46,140 nt of DNA. Origin: Parasulfuritortus sp. (GTDB taxonomy: Bacteria; Pseudomonadota; Gammaproteobacteria; Burkholderiales; Thiobacillaceae). Made by a program: the position numbers and the translations under genes. Position 1 is the first letter of the stretch, and each line of letters starts with the position of its first letter. Of the stretch, positions 1 through 6,786 are shown piece after piece. The notes under the pieces were generated by a model, which was not told where the DNA came from, made no database searches, and was given only the letters and a program-made list of their open reading frames with translations. The stretch covers positions 1 to 46,140 of the forward strand of contig JARLJM010000095.1 of the NCBI GenBank assembly GCA_031291185.1, read 5' to 3'.

Positions 1-185
1 GAAATGGCATGCTTGAAGATGGCTTGTACAGCTTGGTCGTTTCCTCGCAGCAATACCATATACTGGTCAAAGGACTCAATTCGGCCAACTAGTTTGATGC
101 CGTTTACCAGAAAGATGGAGACGGTAGTGTGTTCTTTGCGCAAGGTGTTCAGGAATACGTCCTGAAGATTCTGTCGTTCGTTCAT
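1..185 (-). CDS. hfq: Hfq-family RNA chaperone, divergent paralogue (3' end cut by window)
   Basis: The first 61 codons of an Sm-like Hfq protein read leftward from an ATG at 185-183 and run off the window. Hfq hexamers bind sRNAs and A-rich mRNA to control translation. The start [13 protein letters not shown] and the Sm1 stretch [17 protein letters not shown] fit Hfq well, with Q8, D9, K31 and Q41 kept, and KH of the proximal pocket kept as FKHAIS. Departures are clear: P10 of the usual QDPFLN is V, the distal-face Tyr25 is Phe, the Tyr of YKH is Phe, and the loop before it is two residues longer than in E. coli Hfq. The gene is divergent from cbpA rather than beside der/hflX, so I read it as a second Hfq. 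This part of the window also looks less GC-rich. Confidence 0.85.
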   Translation of the reverse strand, partial: MNERQNLQDVFLNTLRKEHTTVSIFLVNGIKLVGRIESFDQYMVLLRGNDQAVQAIFKHAI

Positions 186-254
186 AATTCTTTGAGCTCT
201 GTGATGCCGATGCGTATAACCAATGCTTAATCATAGCACAGTGGTTATGTTGGC

Positions 255-283
255 CTTGAAAATCCGCTAAGGGCCGCTCATTT
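255..283 (+). promoter_or_regulatory. Candidate sigma-32 (RpoH) promoter for cbpA
   Basis: CTTGAAA at 255-261 is followed after 14 bases by GCTCATTT at 276-283. The sigma-32 consensus is CTTGAAA, 13-14 bases, CCCCATNT, so the -35 is exact and the -10 matches 6 of 8. A start near 290 would leave a leader of about 26 bases before the ATG at 316. No good sigma-70 pair has proper spacing here. The 7-base inverted repeat ATAACCA/TGGTTAT (216-222, 242-248) lies in the same divergent spacer and has no known role. Confidence 0.45.
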
Positions 284-315
284 TATAAACAGCTTTGTTG
301 TGATGATTGAAAGCG

Positions 316-1242
316 ATGAAATATAAGGATTATTACAAGATTTTGGGGGTGCCTCGCGATGCGTCCTCAGCAGAGATCAAGAAGGCATATCGCCGTTTGG
401 CGAGGAAATATCACCCGGATGTTTCAAAGGAAAAAAATGCCGAGGAACATTTCAAGGACGTAAATGAGGCCAATGAGGTCTTGGGTGATGCAGAGAAGCG
501 GGCAGCATATGACCAGTTAGGGTCGTCTTTCCGAAGTGGCCAGGAGTTCAGGCCTCCTCCGGATTGGGGTGCTCGTTTTGGTCAGGGAGGATTCTCGCAA
601 GGTGATTTTGGGGGCATGGATTTTTCGGATATGTTTTCCCAGATGTTTGGCATGGGGGCCGGAGGGCATGCCGGGCGCCAAGGCTTTGCGGGAGGCATGC
701 GTGGGCGTGATGTCGAAGCGACGTTGCAGTTGTCTCTGGAAGAGGCATTTCATGGTGTAGAGAAGAGTGTGCAACTGGCCTCGTCTGGATATCCAGCAAA
801 GACTGTGAAAGTGCGCGTTCCTCCCGGCGTCTTATCTGGCCGCCGGCTTCGCGTAAGGGGCAAGGGTGAAGCCTCCAGTCATGGCCAGGCAGGCGACTTG
901 TTGTTGACGATAGAGATTGGTCTCCACCCGCTCTTCCGGCTGGAAGGTAAGGATATTTACCTGGATGTGCCCCTGCTACCTTGGGAAGCTGTTCTGGGTA
1001 CGACCGTTACCGTGCCAGCCTTGAGTGGCAGTGTGCGGCTACGCATTCCGGCCGGGGCGAAGGCCGGCCAGAAAATGCGGCTGGCAGGCAAGGGGATGCC
1101 AGATGCCAGCGTGACCGGTGATTTGTATGTGGTGGTGCAGATTGTGCTGCCGTCAAAGGTAACTGATGAAGAACGGGCCTTATACGAGCAGCTGGCTAGC
1201 GTGAGCCGGTTTGATCCCCGCCCGAACTTCCCTAAAGAGTAG
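316..1242 (+). CDS. cbpA: CbpA-type DnaJ co-chaperone (J domain, no zinc fingers)
   Basis: A class B J protein of 308 residues that should stimulate DnaK ATPase in the cytoplasm. The J domain fills about residues 3-68 with the HPD triad at 33-35 (KYHPDVSKE). A Gly/Phe-rich stretch follows, rich in FGQGGF-like and GMG-like runs (about 75-130), then two substrate-binding beta domains (about 135-290) with [15 protein letters not shown] and [16 protein letters not shown]. The four CxxCxGxG zinc motifs of DnaJ are absent, as in CbpA. I use ATG at 316 because [12 protein letters not shown] matches the family start; a TTG nine bases upstream is possible. No CbpM modulator gene follows. Codon use looks less GC-rich than in dnaJ at 19.1 kb. 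Confidence 0.9.
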   Translation: MKYKDYYKILGVPRDASSAEIKKAYRRLARKYHPDVSKEKNAEEHFKDVNEANEVLGDAEKRAAYDQLGSSFRSGQEFRPPPDWGARFGQGGFSQGDFGGMDFSDMFSQMFGMGAGGHAGRQGFAGGMRGRDVEATLQLSLEEAFHGVEKSVQLASSGYPAKTVKVRVPPGVLSGRRLRVRGKGEASSHGQAGDLLLTIEIGLHPLFRLEGKDIYLDVPLLPWEAVLGTTVTVPALSGSVRLRIPAGAKAGQKMRLAGKGMPDASVTGDLYVVVQIVLPSKVTDEERALYEQLASVSRFDPRPNFPKE

Positions 1243-1277
1243 CTGAAGTTTGGGGTGGGCGGGGTAGGTAGGTGTGA

Positions 1278-2129
1278 CTATTTGGTAGCGGGTGCTTCCT
1301 TGACGCCCGGAATGTCGATCTTGGCTTGGTCGCGCAGGCCGACCAGATAGTTGTGGAGATCTTCCTGCAATAGCTTGTTGCCGATTTTGTCTTTTAGTTG
1401 ATCAAAAGGCGGGAATTCCAGCTTGCGGGTATTCTCCAACTGGATGATGTGCCAGCCAAACTGCGTTTTGATTGGTGCCTTGGTGATTTCACCTTTTTTC
1501 AGGCTGGTCATGGCGGCGGAATATTCGGGAACCAGATTGGCGGGGGCCATCCAGCCAAGCTCGCCGCCCTTGCTGGCCGATCCGGGATCCTTGGAGTATT
1601 TCTTGGCCAGGTCTTCGAACTTGGCGGGCTTCTTGCCTTCCAGTTTGCCTATGATTTCTTTGGCCAGCTTTTCGTCATCGACCAGGATATGCCGGGTGTC
1701 GTATTCGGTATCGCCCAGCTTGGACTTGAACTTGTCGTATTCGGCCTTGATCCGTTCGTCAGAAGGCGCATGATTTTTGGCATAGTTTTCCAACAGGAGT
1801 TTGCCGAGCGTGTCCTTCCGCTGAAGATCAAGTAAAGCCTGAGTGTCCGCGGGTTTGTCGAGTCCAAGCTTGATGGCTTCCTGAGCCAGCAATTCGTTGC
1901 TGACCAGAACTTCGCGGAGGTTTTCATCCGTGAGGTTTTTGCCAGTTTTGGAAAGATCTTTGCGTACCACGTCCAGATATAGGGACGGGATTGCTACGCC
2001 GTTTACGGTGGCAATGGGCCCGATGCTCGCCGGAGTTGCCACGGGTGCCGCAGTGGGGTCGCCAGCGAAAACAGGTAGAGCGAAGCTGACAAGTCCTGCA
2101 AGGATTAGGCTCTGAAGCAGTTTGTTCAT
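1278..2129 (-). CDS. Periplasmic parvulin-type peptidyl-prolyl isomerase
   Basis: A 283-residue PpiC/SurA-like isomerase that catalyses cis-trans proline isomerisation and helps fold exported proteins. The N terminus has a typical Sec signal with a likely cut after VFA at about residue 22. A SurA-N-like helical part (about 40-135) precedes one parvulin domain (about 140-240), recognised by TRHILVDDEKLAKEI, YSKDPGSASKGGELGWM and TQFGWHIIQLE. There is one parvulin domain, where SurA has two, so it resembles the PrsA/PpiC single-domain group. It is the last gene of yciB-yciI-bolA-ppiC, 24 bases after bolA. It converges with cbpA across a 35-base spacer in which I see no clear terminator. Confidence 0.9.
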   Translation of the reverse strand: MNKLLQSLILAGLVSFALPVFAGDPTAAPVATPASIGPIATVNGVAIPSLYLDVVRKDLSKTGKNLTDENLREVLVSNELLAQEAIKLGLDKPADTQALLDLQRKDTLGKLLLENYAKNHAPSDERIKAEYDKFKSKLGDTEYDTRHILVDDEKLAKEIIGKLEGKKPAKFEDLAKKYSKDPGSASKGGELGWMAPANLVPEYSAAMTSLKKGEITKAPIKTQFGWHIIQLENTRKLEFPPFDQLKDKIGNKLLQEDLHNYLVGLRDQAKIDIPGVKEAPATK

Positions 2130-2153
2130 TAGTGTGGTCCTGGTTGTTGGAGA

Positions 2154-2420
2154 TTAAAACTCTTCTGGAGTGAAGGCTGAGATGCTCAGGGCGTGAATTT
2201 GTTCCCGCATCATGTCGCCAAGTGCCTGATAGATGGCGCGATGTCGGGCAACCGCATTCATCCCTTTAAAATGCTCGGAAACGATTATGAGGCGATAGTG
2301 GCCACCTCCGCCAGCGGCGCCGCTGTGCCCGGTATGCAACGCACTTTCGTCGGTCACGTCCAGTTGCTGGGGTTCCAGCACGGCCAATCTTTGCTTGAGT
2401 TGTTCAACGGTTGCGCTCAA
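2154..2420 (-). CDS. BolA-family protein
   Basis: A small (88 residues) BolA-like protein. Family members work with monothiol glutaredoxins in Fe-S cluster trafficking, or act as DNA-binding regulators. The class-II KH-like fold is suggested by [14 protein letters not shown] followed by the hallmark helix [15 protein letters not shown] and a final [23 protein letters not shown] fits the variable loop that carries metal-ligand residues in BolA proteins. The start overlaps the end of the YciI gene by 4 bases, so the two are probably translationally coupled. No glutaredoxin gene lies in the window. Confidence 0.9.
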   Translation of the reverse strand: MSATVEQLKQRLAVLEPQQLDVTDESALHTGHSGAAGGGGHYRLIIVSEHFKGMNAVARHRAIYQALGDMMREQIHALSISAFTPEEF

Positions 2421-2722
2421 GGCAGCACTTTCTTGAAAGGACGAACGCTGACGTGATTGTAGACGCCAGCGATGGCGTAAGGGTCCATGTCGGCCCAGGA
2501 CTGTGCCGCCTCCAAACTGTCGAAAGCAGCGACGATCAGGCTGCCCGAAAATCCGGCAGGTCCTGGGTCTATGCTGTCGATGGCGGGGAAGGGGCCTGCC
2601 AGTAACAGTCGTCCCTCCGCCTGCAGTGTTTGTAGCCGTTCCACATGTTGTGGTCGTGCGGCGAGTCGCTTTTCGAGACTGTGCGGGACGTCTTCACCGA
2701 CAATGGCGTAGAAAAGGGTCAA
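2417..2722 (-). CDS. YciI-like protein
   Basis: A 101-residue protein of the YciI superfamily (ferredoxin-like dimeric alpha/beta barrel), whose role is unknown in most members. It begins [19 protein letters not shown], with the usual His-containing R-x2-H-x2-R stretch as [11 protein letters not shown], and then [22 protein letters not shown] and VRPFKKVL, all typical of the family. His and Asp in these motifs form the proposed active site in solved relatives. It overlaps yciB upstream and bolA downstream by 4 bases each. The yciB-yciI pairing is common in beta- and gammaproteobacteria, which supports the assignment. Confidence 0.9.
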   Translation of the reverse strand: MTLFYAIVGEDVPHSLEKRLAARPQHVERLQTLQAEGRLLLAGPFPAIDSIDPGPAGFSGSLIVAAFDSLEAAQSWADMDPYAIAGVYNHVSVRPFKKVLP

Positions 2723-3321
2723 GGTGTGTCCTTGATGTGGCGGGACAGGTAAACGCCCTGCATCAGAATGAAAGCCAGCATCAGCCCCAGCGTGCCGAAC
2801 ATCTTGAATTTGACCCAGGTGTCGGTGCTGTATGAGAACGCAACGAACAAATTGGTCGCGCCTAGAGCGGTAAAGAATGCTGCCCAGCCAAGGTTGAGGC
2901 GAACCCAGACCGGGTCAGGCAGTGTGATTTGCTTTTCCATCATCATGCGGATGAAATTCCGCTCGAACAGAACGGGGCCCAGACCCAATGCCAGAGCGAA
3001 CAGCCAGTACAGGACGGTGGGTTTCCATTTGATGATGTTCTCGTTGTGCAGCAACAAGGTTGCCCCGCCGAAGACGGTGATCAGGCCGAAGGAAAGCCAC
3101 AGCATGCCATCGACCTTTCGGTGTTTCAGCCAGCTCCAGGCGATCTGAAGGCAGGTAGCCATGATGGCGACGACGGTAGCCAGGAAGACGCCGGGTTTGG
3201 CCGCACCCAGATTGATGCCAATGTCGTTCAGCAGGGTTGTGGCCAGCAGTGGATGGGACTCTCCGAATTGATAGGCAATGAAGAAGAGCGCAACAGGAAA
3301 GAGATCGAACAGCAGTTTCAT
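2719..3321 (-). CDS. yciB: YciB/IspZ inner-membrane protein (septation protein A)
   Basis: A 200-residue integral membrane protein of the YciB (IspA/IspZ) family, linked to cell division and envelope synthesis. It has the family's five or so hydrophobic segments, beginning [18 protein letters not shown]. Family-typical motifs are [29 protein letters not shown] and [12 protein letters not shown]. Near the end come a NLGWAAFF segment and a [12 protein letters not shown] segment. It is the first gene of the yciB-yciI-bolA-ppiC unit. The 90-base spacer to the divergent PHP gene holds a 15-base palindrome. Confidence 0.93.
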   Translation of the reverse strand: MKLLFDLFPVALFFIAYQFGESHPLLATTLLNDIGINLGAAKPGVFLATVVAIMATCLQIAWSWLKHRKVDGMLWLSFGLITVFGGATLLLHNENIIKWKPTVLYWLFALALGLGPVLFERNFIRMMMEKQITLPDPVWVRLNLGWAAFFTALGATNLFVAFSYSTDTWVKFKMFGTLGLMLAFILMQGVYLSRHIKDTP

Positions 3322-3373
3322 AGGGTTGGTGTCAAGACTTATGCAGTGCGCGTTAGTTGGTTGGCGAGCATTT

Positions 3374-3394
3374 TGCTATGATAAGCCGCTTATC
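3374..3394 (+). promoter_or_regulatory. Extended -10 promoter and overlapping palindrome
   Basis: TGCTATGAT at 3374-3382 matches an extended -10 element (TG-N-TATAAT) and would start transcription of the PHP-yciO-M50-trpS genes near 3390. No good -35 is visible. A perfect inverted repeat, GATAAG-CCG-CTTATC, occupies 3380-3394, across the -10 and the likely start point, which is a typical repressor position. It also lies upstream of the divergent yciB gene. No known factor is implied by the sequence. Confidence 0.35.
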
Positions 3395-3411
3395 CTCAAG
3401 CTCATTTCTGT

Positions 3412-4239
3412 GTGATTTTCGACCTGCATAGCCATTCGACAGCCTCGGATGGCGTTCTTTCTCCCCCAGAACTGGTTGCCCGCGCCGCCCAACAGGGCGT
3501 CAACGTCCTTGCCTTGACCGACCATGACGAGATCAAGGGCGTGTCTGACGCGCGTGCGGCGGCTGCCGAACTGGACATTGATCTGGTGGCCGGCGTTGAA
3601 ATATCCACGACATGGGCGGGGCGGACGATACATATCGTGGGTTTGCGGGTCGATCCGGAACATCCTGTGCTGCTCGAAGGCCTGCGCATCAACCGTTCTG
3701 GACGCCGGGACAGGGCGCAACGCATGGCCGATGCCCTGGCGGGCGTTGGCATACCGGGCGCGATGCAGGGCGCGATGCAACTGGCCGCGAATGACGAACT
3801 GATCAGCCGGACGCACTTTGCCCGTTTTCTGGTCGAGAAGGGCTACGTAAAAAATTTGAAAACGGTGTTCAAGAAGTTTCTGGTCCGGGGCAAACCGGGT
3901 TATGTCAGCCATCAATGGGCCTCGCTGGCCGATGCCTTGGCCTGGATACATCAAGCGGGTGGTGTCGCAGTTCTGGCGCATCCGGGACGCTATGAAATGG
4001 GCAAGGAGAAAATGTCCCTGTTGATGGCCGAGTTCAAGGAACTGGGCGGCGAGGCGATAGAGGTCGTGACCGGTAGCCATACTCCAGATCAAGTGCCGAT
4101 TTTTGCCGCATATGCCGAGCGCTACGACCTGCTGGCTTCGGTTGGCTCGGATTTCCATGCGCCGGGCGAGGGTGGGCGGGAACTTGGACGGCTGATGCCT
4201 CTGCCAGAGTGTTGCCGGCCTGTCTGGCAGGATTGGTAA
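3412..4239 (+). CDS. yciV: PHP-domain 3',5'-nucleoside bisphosphate phosphatase (YciV/RNase AM type)
   Basis: A 275-residue metal-dependent PHP phosphoesterase. Relatives remove the 3' phosphate from pAp-type bisphosphates and trim short 5'-phosphorylated RNA. Metal ligands are visible in DLHSHSTASDG (residues 3-13), LTDHDEIKG, AGVEISTTW, AHPGRYEM and GSDFHAPG. The start is a GTG at 3412 that puts MIFDLHSHS at the expected place; there is no ATG that keeps the metal motif. It leads a plus-strand run PHP-yciO-M50-trpS with spacings of 4 bases, -1 base and 9 bases. The same neighbours (yciV-yciO-trpS) occur together in many proteobacteria. Confidence 0.92.
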   Translation: MIFDLHSHSTASDGVLSPPELVARAAQQGVNVLALTDHDEIKGVSDARAAAAELDIDLVAGVEISTTWAGRTIHIVGLRVDPEHPVLLEGLRINRSGRRDRAQRMADALAGVGIPGAMQGAMQLAANDELISRTHFARFLVEKGYVKNLKTVFKKFLVRGKPGYVSHQWASLADALAWIHQAGGVAVLAHPGRYEMGKEKMSLLMAEFKELGGEAIEVVTGSHTPDQVPIFAAYAERYDLLASVGSDFHAPGEGGRELGRLMPLPECCRPVWQDW

Positions 4240-4243
4240 GATC

Positions 4244-4873
4244 ATGGCCCAGACTTTGTATGTTCATCCTGACAATCCGCAGGCCCGCCTGCTGGTCGAA
4301 GCGGTCAAGATCCTGCGGGCCGGTGGCGTCATGGCCTATCCGACGGATTCCTCCTATGCCCTGGGCTGCATGATCGGCGACAAGAACGGCATGGAAAAGA
4401 TTCGCGCCATCCGGGATGTCGATGAGAAACACCATTTCACGCTGGTCTGCCGGGACCTGTCCGAGATCGCGAAATACGCCAAAGTCGACAATAGTCAGTA
4501 CCGCTTTCTGAAGGCGGCGACTCCGGGACCGTTCACCTTTATCCTGGAGGCAACCAAGGAAGTGCCACGCCGGCTGCAGCACCCCAAGCGCAGCACGATC
4601 GGCCTGCGGGTTCCGGATAATGCCGTGGTGTCAGCATTGCTGGCTGAACTTGACGAGCCGATACTGTCCATGACACTGGCCTTGCCAGGCGATGAGTTCC
4701 CGATCAATGACCCGGAAGATATCCGTGACCGCCTTGAGCATCAGGTGGATATGATCATCGACTCCGGCCACTGTTCCCTGGAACCGAGTACCGTGGTCGA
4801 CATGACCGGCGATACCCCCGAACTGATCCGCCGCGGTCGTGGTGATCCGAAACTATTGGGCTTTGACGAATAA
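4244..4873 (+). CDS. yciO: YciO, Sua5/YrdC-family protein
   Basis: A 209-residue Sua5/YrdC/YciO-domain protein. Sua5 and TsaC make threonylcarbamoyl-AMP for tRNA t6A; YciO paralogues bind the same kind of ligand but their physiological role is less clear. AGGVMAYPTDSSYALGC is the nucleotide and threonine pocket (Sua5 has PTET.YGLG). AIRDVDEKHHFTLVC, ATPGPFTFIL and RSTIGLRVPDN complete the domain. The SSYALGC variant and DEKHHF instead of KgRP-like residues point to YciO rather than TsaC. Its stop overlaps the next ATG by one base (TAATG). Confidence 0.9.
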   Translation: MAQTLYVHPDNPQARLLVEAVKILRAGGVMAYPTDSSYALGCMIGDKNGMEKIRAIRDVDEKHHFTLVCRDLSEIAKYAKVDNSQYRFLKAATPGPFTFILEATKEVPRRLQHPKRSTIGLRVPDNAVVSALLAELDEPILSMTLALPGDEFPINDPEDIRDRLEHQVDMIIDSGHCSLEPSTVVDMTGDTPELIRRGRGDPKLLGFDE

Positions 4874-5517
4874 TGGAACTTACGCTGATCCAGAAGATTG
4901 CGGTCTTTGCCATCCCGGTGATTTTTGCCATCACCCTGCATGAAGCCGCACACGGTTATGCTGCGCTCAAATTCGGCGACCGAACCGCACAGATGCTGGG
5001 CCGCATCAGCTTCAATCCGCTGCGCCATATCGATCCTATCGGCACCATTCTCGTGCCGCTACTGACCTATATGGCGGGCGGCATCCTGTTCGGCTGGGCC
5101 AAGCCGGTGCCGGTCAATTTCGGTAATCTGCGGCATCCAAAACAGGACATGTTCTGGGTTGCAGCAGCAGGGCCGGGCGCCAATATCCTGATGGCCCTGT
5201 TTTGGGCAGCTGTCATAAAAGTGGTCCATTTGCTGCCCCTGACCAGTTACTCCCAGCCGCTGATGCTGATGGGCTCGGCTGGAGTGACGATCAATGCCAT
5301 CCTGGCGGCACTGAATCTGCTGCCGATTCCTCCGCTTGACGGCGGCCGCATTGCCGTCAGTCTGTTGCCGTCGCGCTGGGCCTATAACCTGGCTCGGATC
5401 GAACCCTACGGCATGTTCATATTGATTGCGTTGATCTTCACCGGACTCTTGGGCACCCTGATCGGGCCGGTTTACTCAGCGATAGAGCAATTCACCTATT
5501 TCATTTTCGGACTTTAG
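4873..5517 (+). CDS. M50-family (site-2 protease-like) membrane metallopeptidase
   Basis: A 214-residue intramembrane zinc peptidase of the compact M50 group without a PDZ domain. The zinc site HEAAH is at residues 23-27 inside the first membrane segment. The third ligand is D156 in the conserved LNLLPIPPLDGGR. A GWAKPVPVNF stretch and AAAGPGANILMALF are family features. About five or six hydrophobic segments are visible. The substrate is unknown; such proteins cut single-pass membrane proteins such as anti-sigma factors. It is translationally coupled to yciO and 9 bases before trpS, an arrangement common in betaproteobacteria. Confidence 0.9.
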   Translation: MELTLIQKIAVFAIPVIFAITLHEAAHGYAALKFGDRTAQMLGRISFNPLRHIDPIGTILVPLLTYMAGGILFGWAKPVPVNFGNLRHPKQDMFWVAAAGPGANILMALFWAAVIKVVHLLPLTSYSQPLMLMGSAGVTINAILAALNLLPIPPLDGGRIAVSLLPSRWAYNLARIEPYGMFILIALIFTGLLGTLIGPVYSAIEQFTYFIFGL

Positions 5518-5526
5518 AACGAGACC

Positions 5527-6729
5527 ATGTACGCAGACCGCGTCCTATCCGGCATGCGCCCCACCGGAAACTTGCATCTGGGGCATTACCACGGTGTACT
5601 CAAGAACTGGATCAACCTCCAGCACGAATATGAATGCCTCTTCTTTGCCGCCGACTGGCATGCCCTGACCACCCATTACGACAGTCCCGGCGACATCGAG
5701 GGCAACGTCTGGCAGATGGTGATCGACTGGCTCGCGGCGGGCGTCGATCCGTCCAAGGCCACCCTGTTCATCCAGTCGCGCGTTATCGAACATGCCGAGT
5801 TGCACTTGCTGCTGTCGATGATGACCCCGCTCGGTTGGCTGGAACGGGTGCCGACCTACAAGGACCAGCAGGAAAAGCTGACCGAGAAGGACCTGTCCAC
5901 CTACGGTTTCCTCGGTTATCCGTTGCTGATGAGCGCCGATATCCTGATCTACCGCGCGAACCGGGTGCCAGTGGGCGAGGATCAGGTGCCGCATCTCGAG
6001 TTCGCGCGCGAGGTCGCCCGTCGATTCAACCATATGTACGGCAAGGAGCCCGGCTATCAGGAGAAGGCCGAGGCGGCGGTCAAGAAGCTGGGCGGCAAGA
6101 AGGCCAAGCTGTACGAGGAGTTGCGTACCCGCTTCCAGCAGGCCGGCGACGATGCGGCGCTGGAATCGGCCAAGGCCCTGCTCGGCGAGACCCAGAACCT
6201 CAGCCTGGGCGACAAGGAACGCCTGTATGGCTATCTGGAGGGCGGCGGCAAGATGATTCTGACCGAGCCCCAGGCGTTGCTCACCGAGGCTTCCAAGATG
6301 CCCGGCCTGGACGGCCAGAAGATGTCCAAGTCCTACGGCAACACCATTTCACTGCGGGAAGACCCGGACAACGTGTCCAAGAAAATTCGCACCATGCCGA
6401 CTGATCCGGCGCGAGGACGGCGTACCGACCCCGGTTCGCCGGACAAATGCCCGGTCTGGCAATTCCATCTGGTGTATTCGACGCCCGAGGTGCGTGCCTG
6501 GGTGCAGCAAGGATGCACGACCGCCGGTATCGGCTGTATCGAGTGCAAACAACCGGTGATTGAGGGCGTGCTGAAGGAACTGGCGCCGATTCAGGAACGT
6601 GCACGGGCCTTGACCGAAGATCCGGATATGGTGAAGAACATCATCGCCGATGGTTGCGACAAGGCTCGCGACCTGGCCCGCGAGACGATGCGCGATGTAC
6701 GGGAATCGATGGGCCTGAGTTTCGGCTGA
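5527..6729 (+). CDS. trpS: Tryptophanyl-tRNA synthetase
   Basis: Class I aminoacyl-tRNA synthetase that charges tRNA-Trp. HLGH (residues 17-20) is the HIGH motif and KMSKS is at 265-269. SRVIEHAEL, YPLLMSADILIYRA and VPVGEDQVPHLEFAREVARRFN are conserved active-site parts. At 400 residues it is about 65 longer than the common bacterial enzyme. The extra block at about 176-245 is charged and lies just before the KMSKS part; long forms of this kind occur in betaproteobacteria. It ends the yciV-yciO-M50-trpS run. I found no clear terminator in the 57 bases between it and the convergent GGDEF-EAL gene. Confidence 0.97.
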   Translation: MYADRVLSGMRPTGNLHLGHYHGVLKNWINLQHEYECLFFAADWHALTTHYDSPGDIEGNVWQMVIDWLAAGVDPSKATLFIQSRVIEHAELHLLLSMMTPLGWLERVPTYKDQQEKLTEKDLSTYGFLGYPLLMSADILIYRANRVPVGEDQVPHLEFAREVARRFNHMYGKEPGYQEKAEAAVKKLGGKKAKLYEELRTRFQQAGDDAALESAKALLGETQNLSLGDKERLYGYLEGGGKMILTEPQALLTEASKMPGLDGQKMSKSYGNTISLREDPDNVSKKIRTMPTDPARGRRTDPGSPDKCPVWQFHLVYSTPEVRAWVQQGCTTAGIGCIECKQPVIEGVLKELAPIQERARALTEDPDMVKNIIADGCDKARDLARETMRDVRESMGLSFG

Positions 6730-6786
6730 GATACGGGTTTGGACCAGCTCCCATCATGAAATGATCATGCTTGTCATGCAGGCCGG

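Noticed and set aside
1243-1277. Possible terminator between cbpA and the parvulin gene
   Set aside because: The G-rich stretch has no inverted repeat or T run on either strand.
3376-4245. 289-codon minus frame opposite the PHP gene
   Set aside because: The plus strand has all PHP metal motifs, and this frame has no family pattern.
6730-6786. ATCAT-GAA-ATGAT stem after trpS as a terminator
   Set aside because: Only five A/T-rich pairs with a three-base loop and no T run; too weak.
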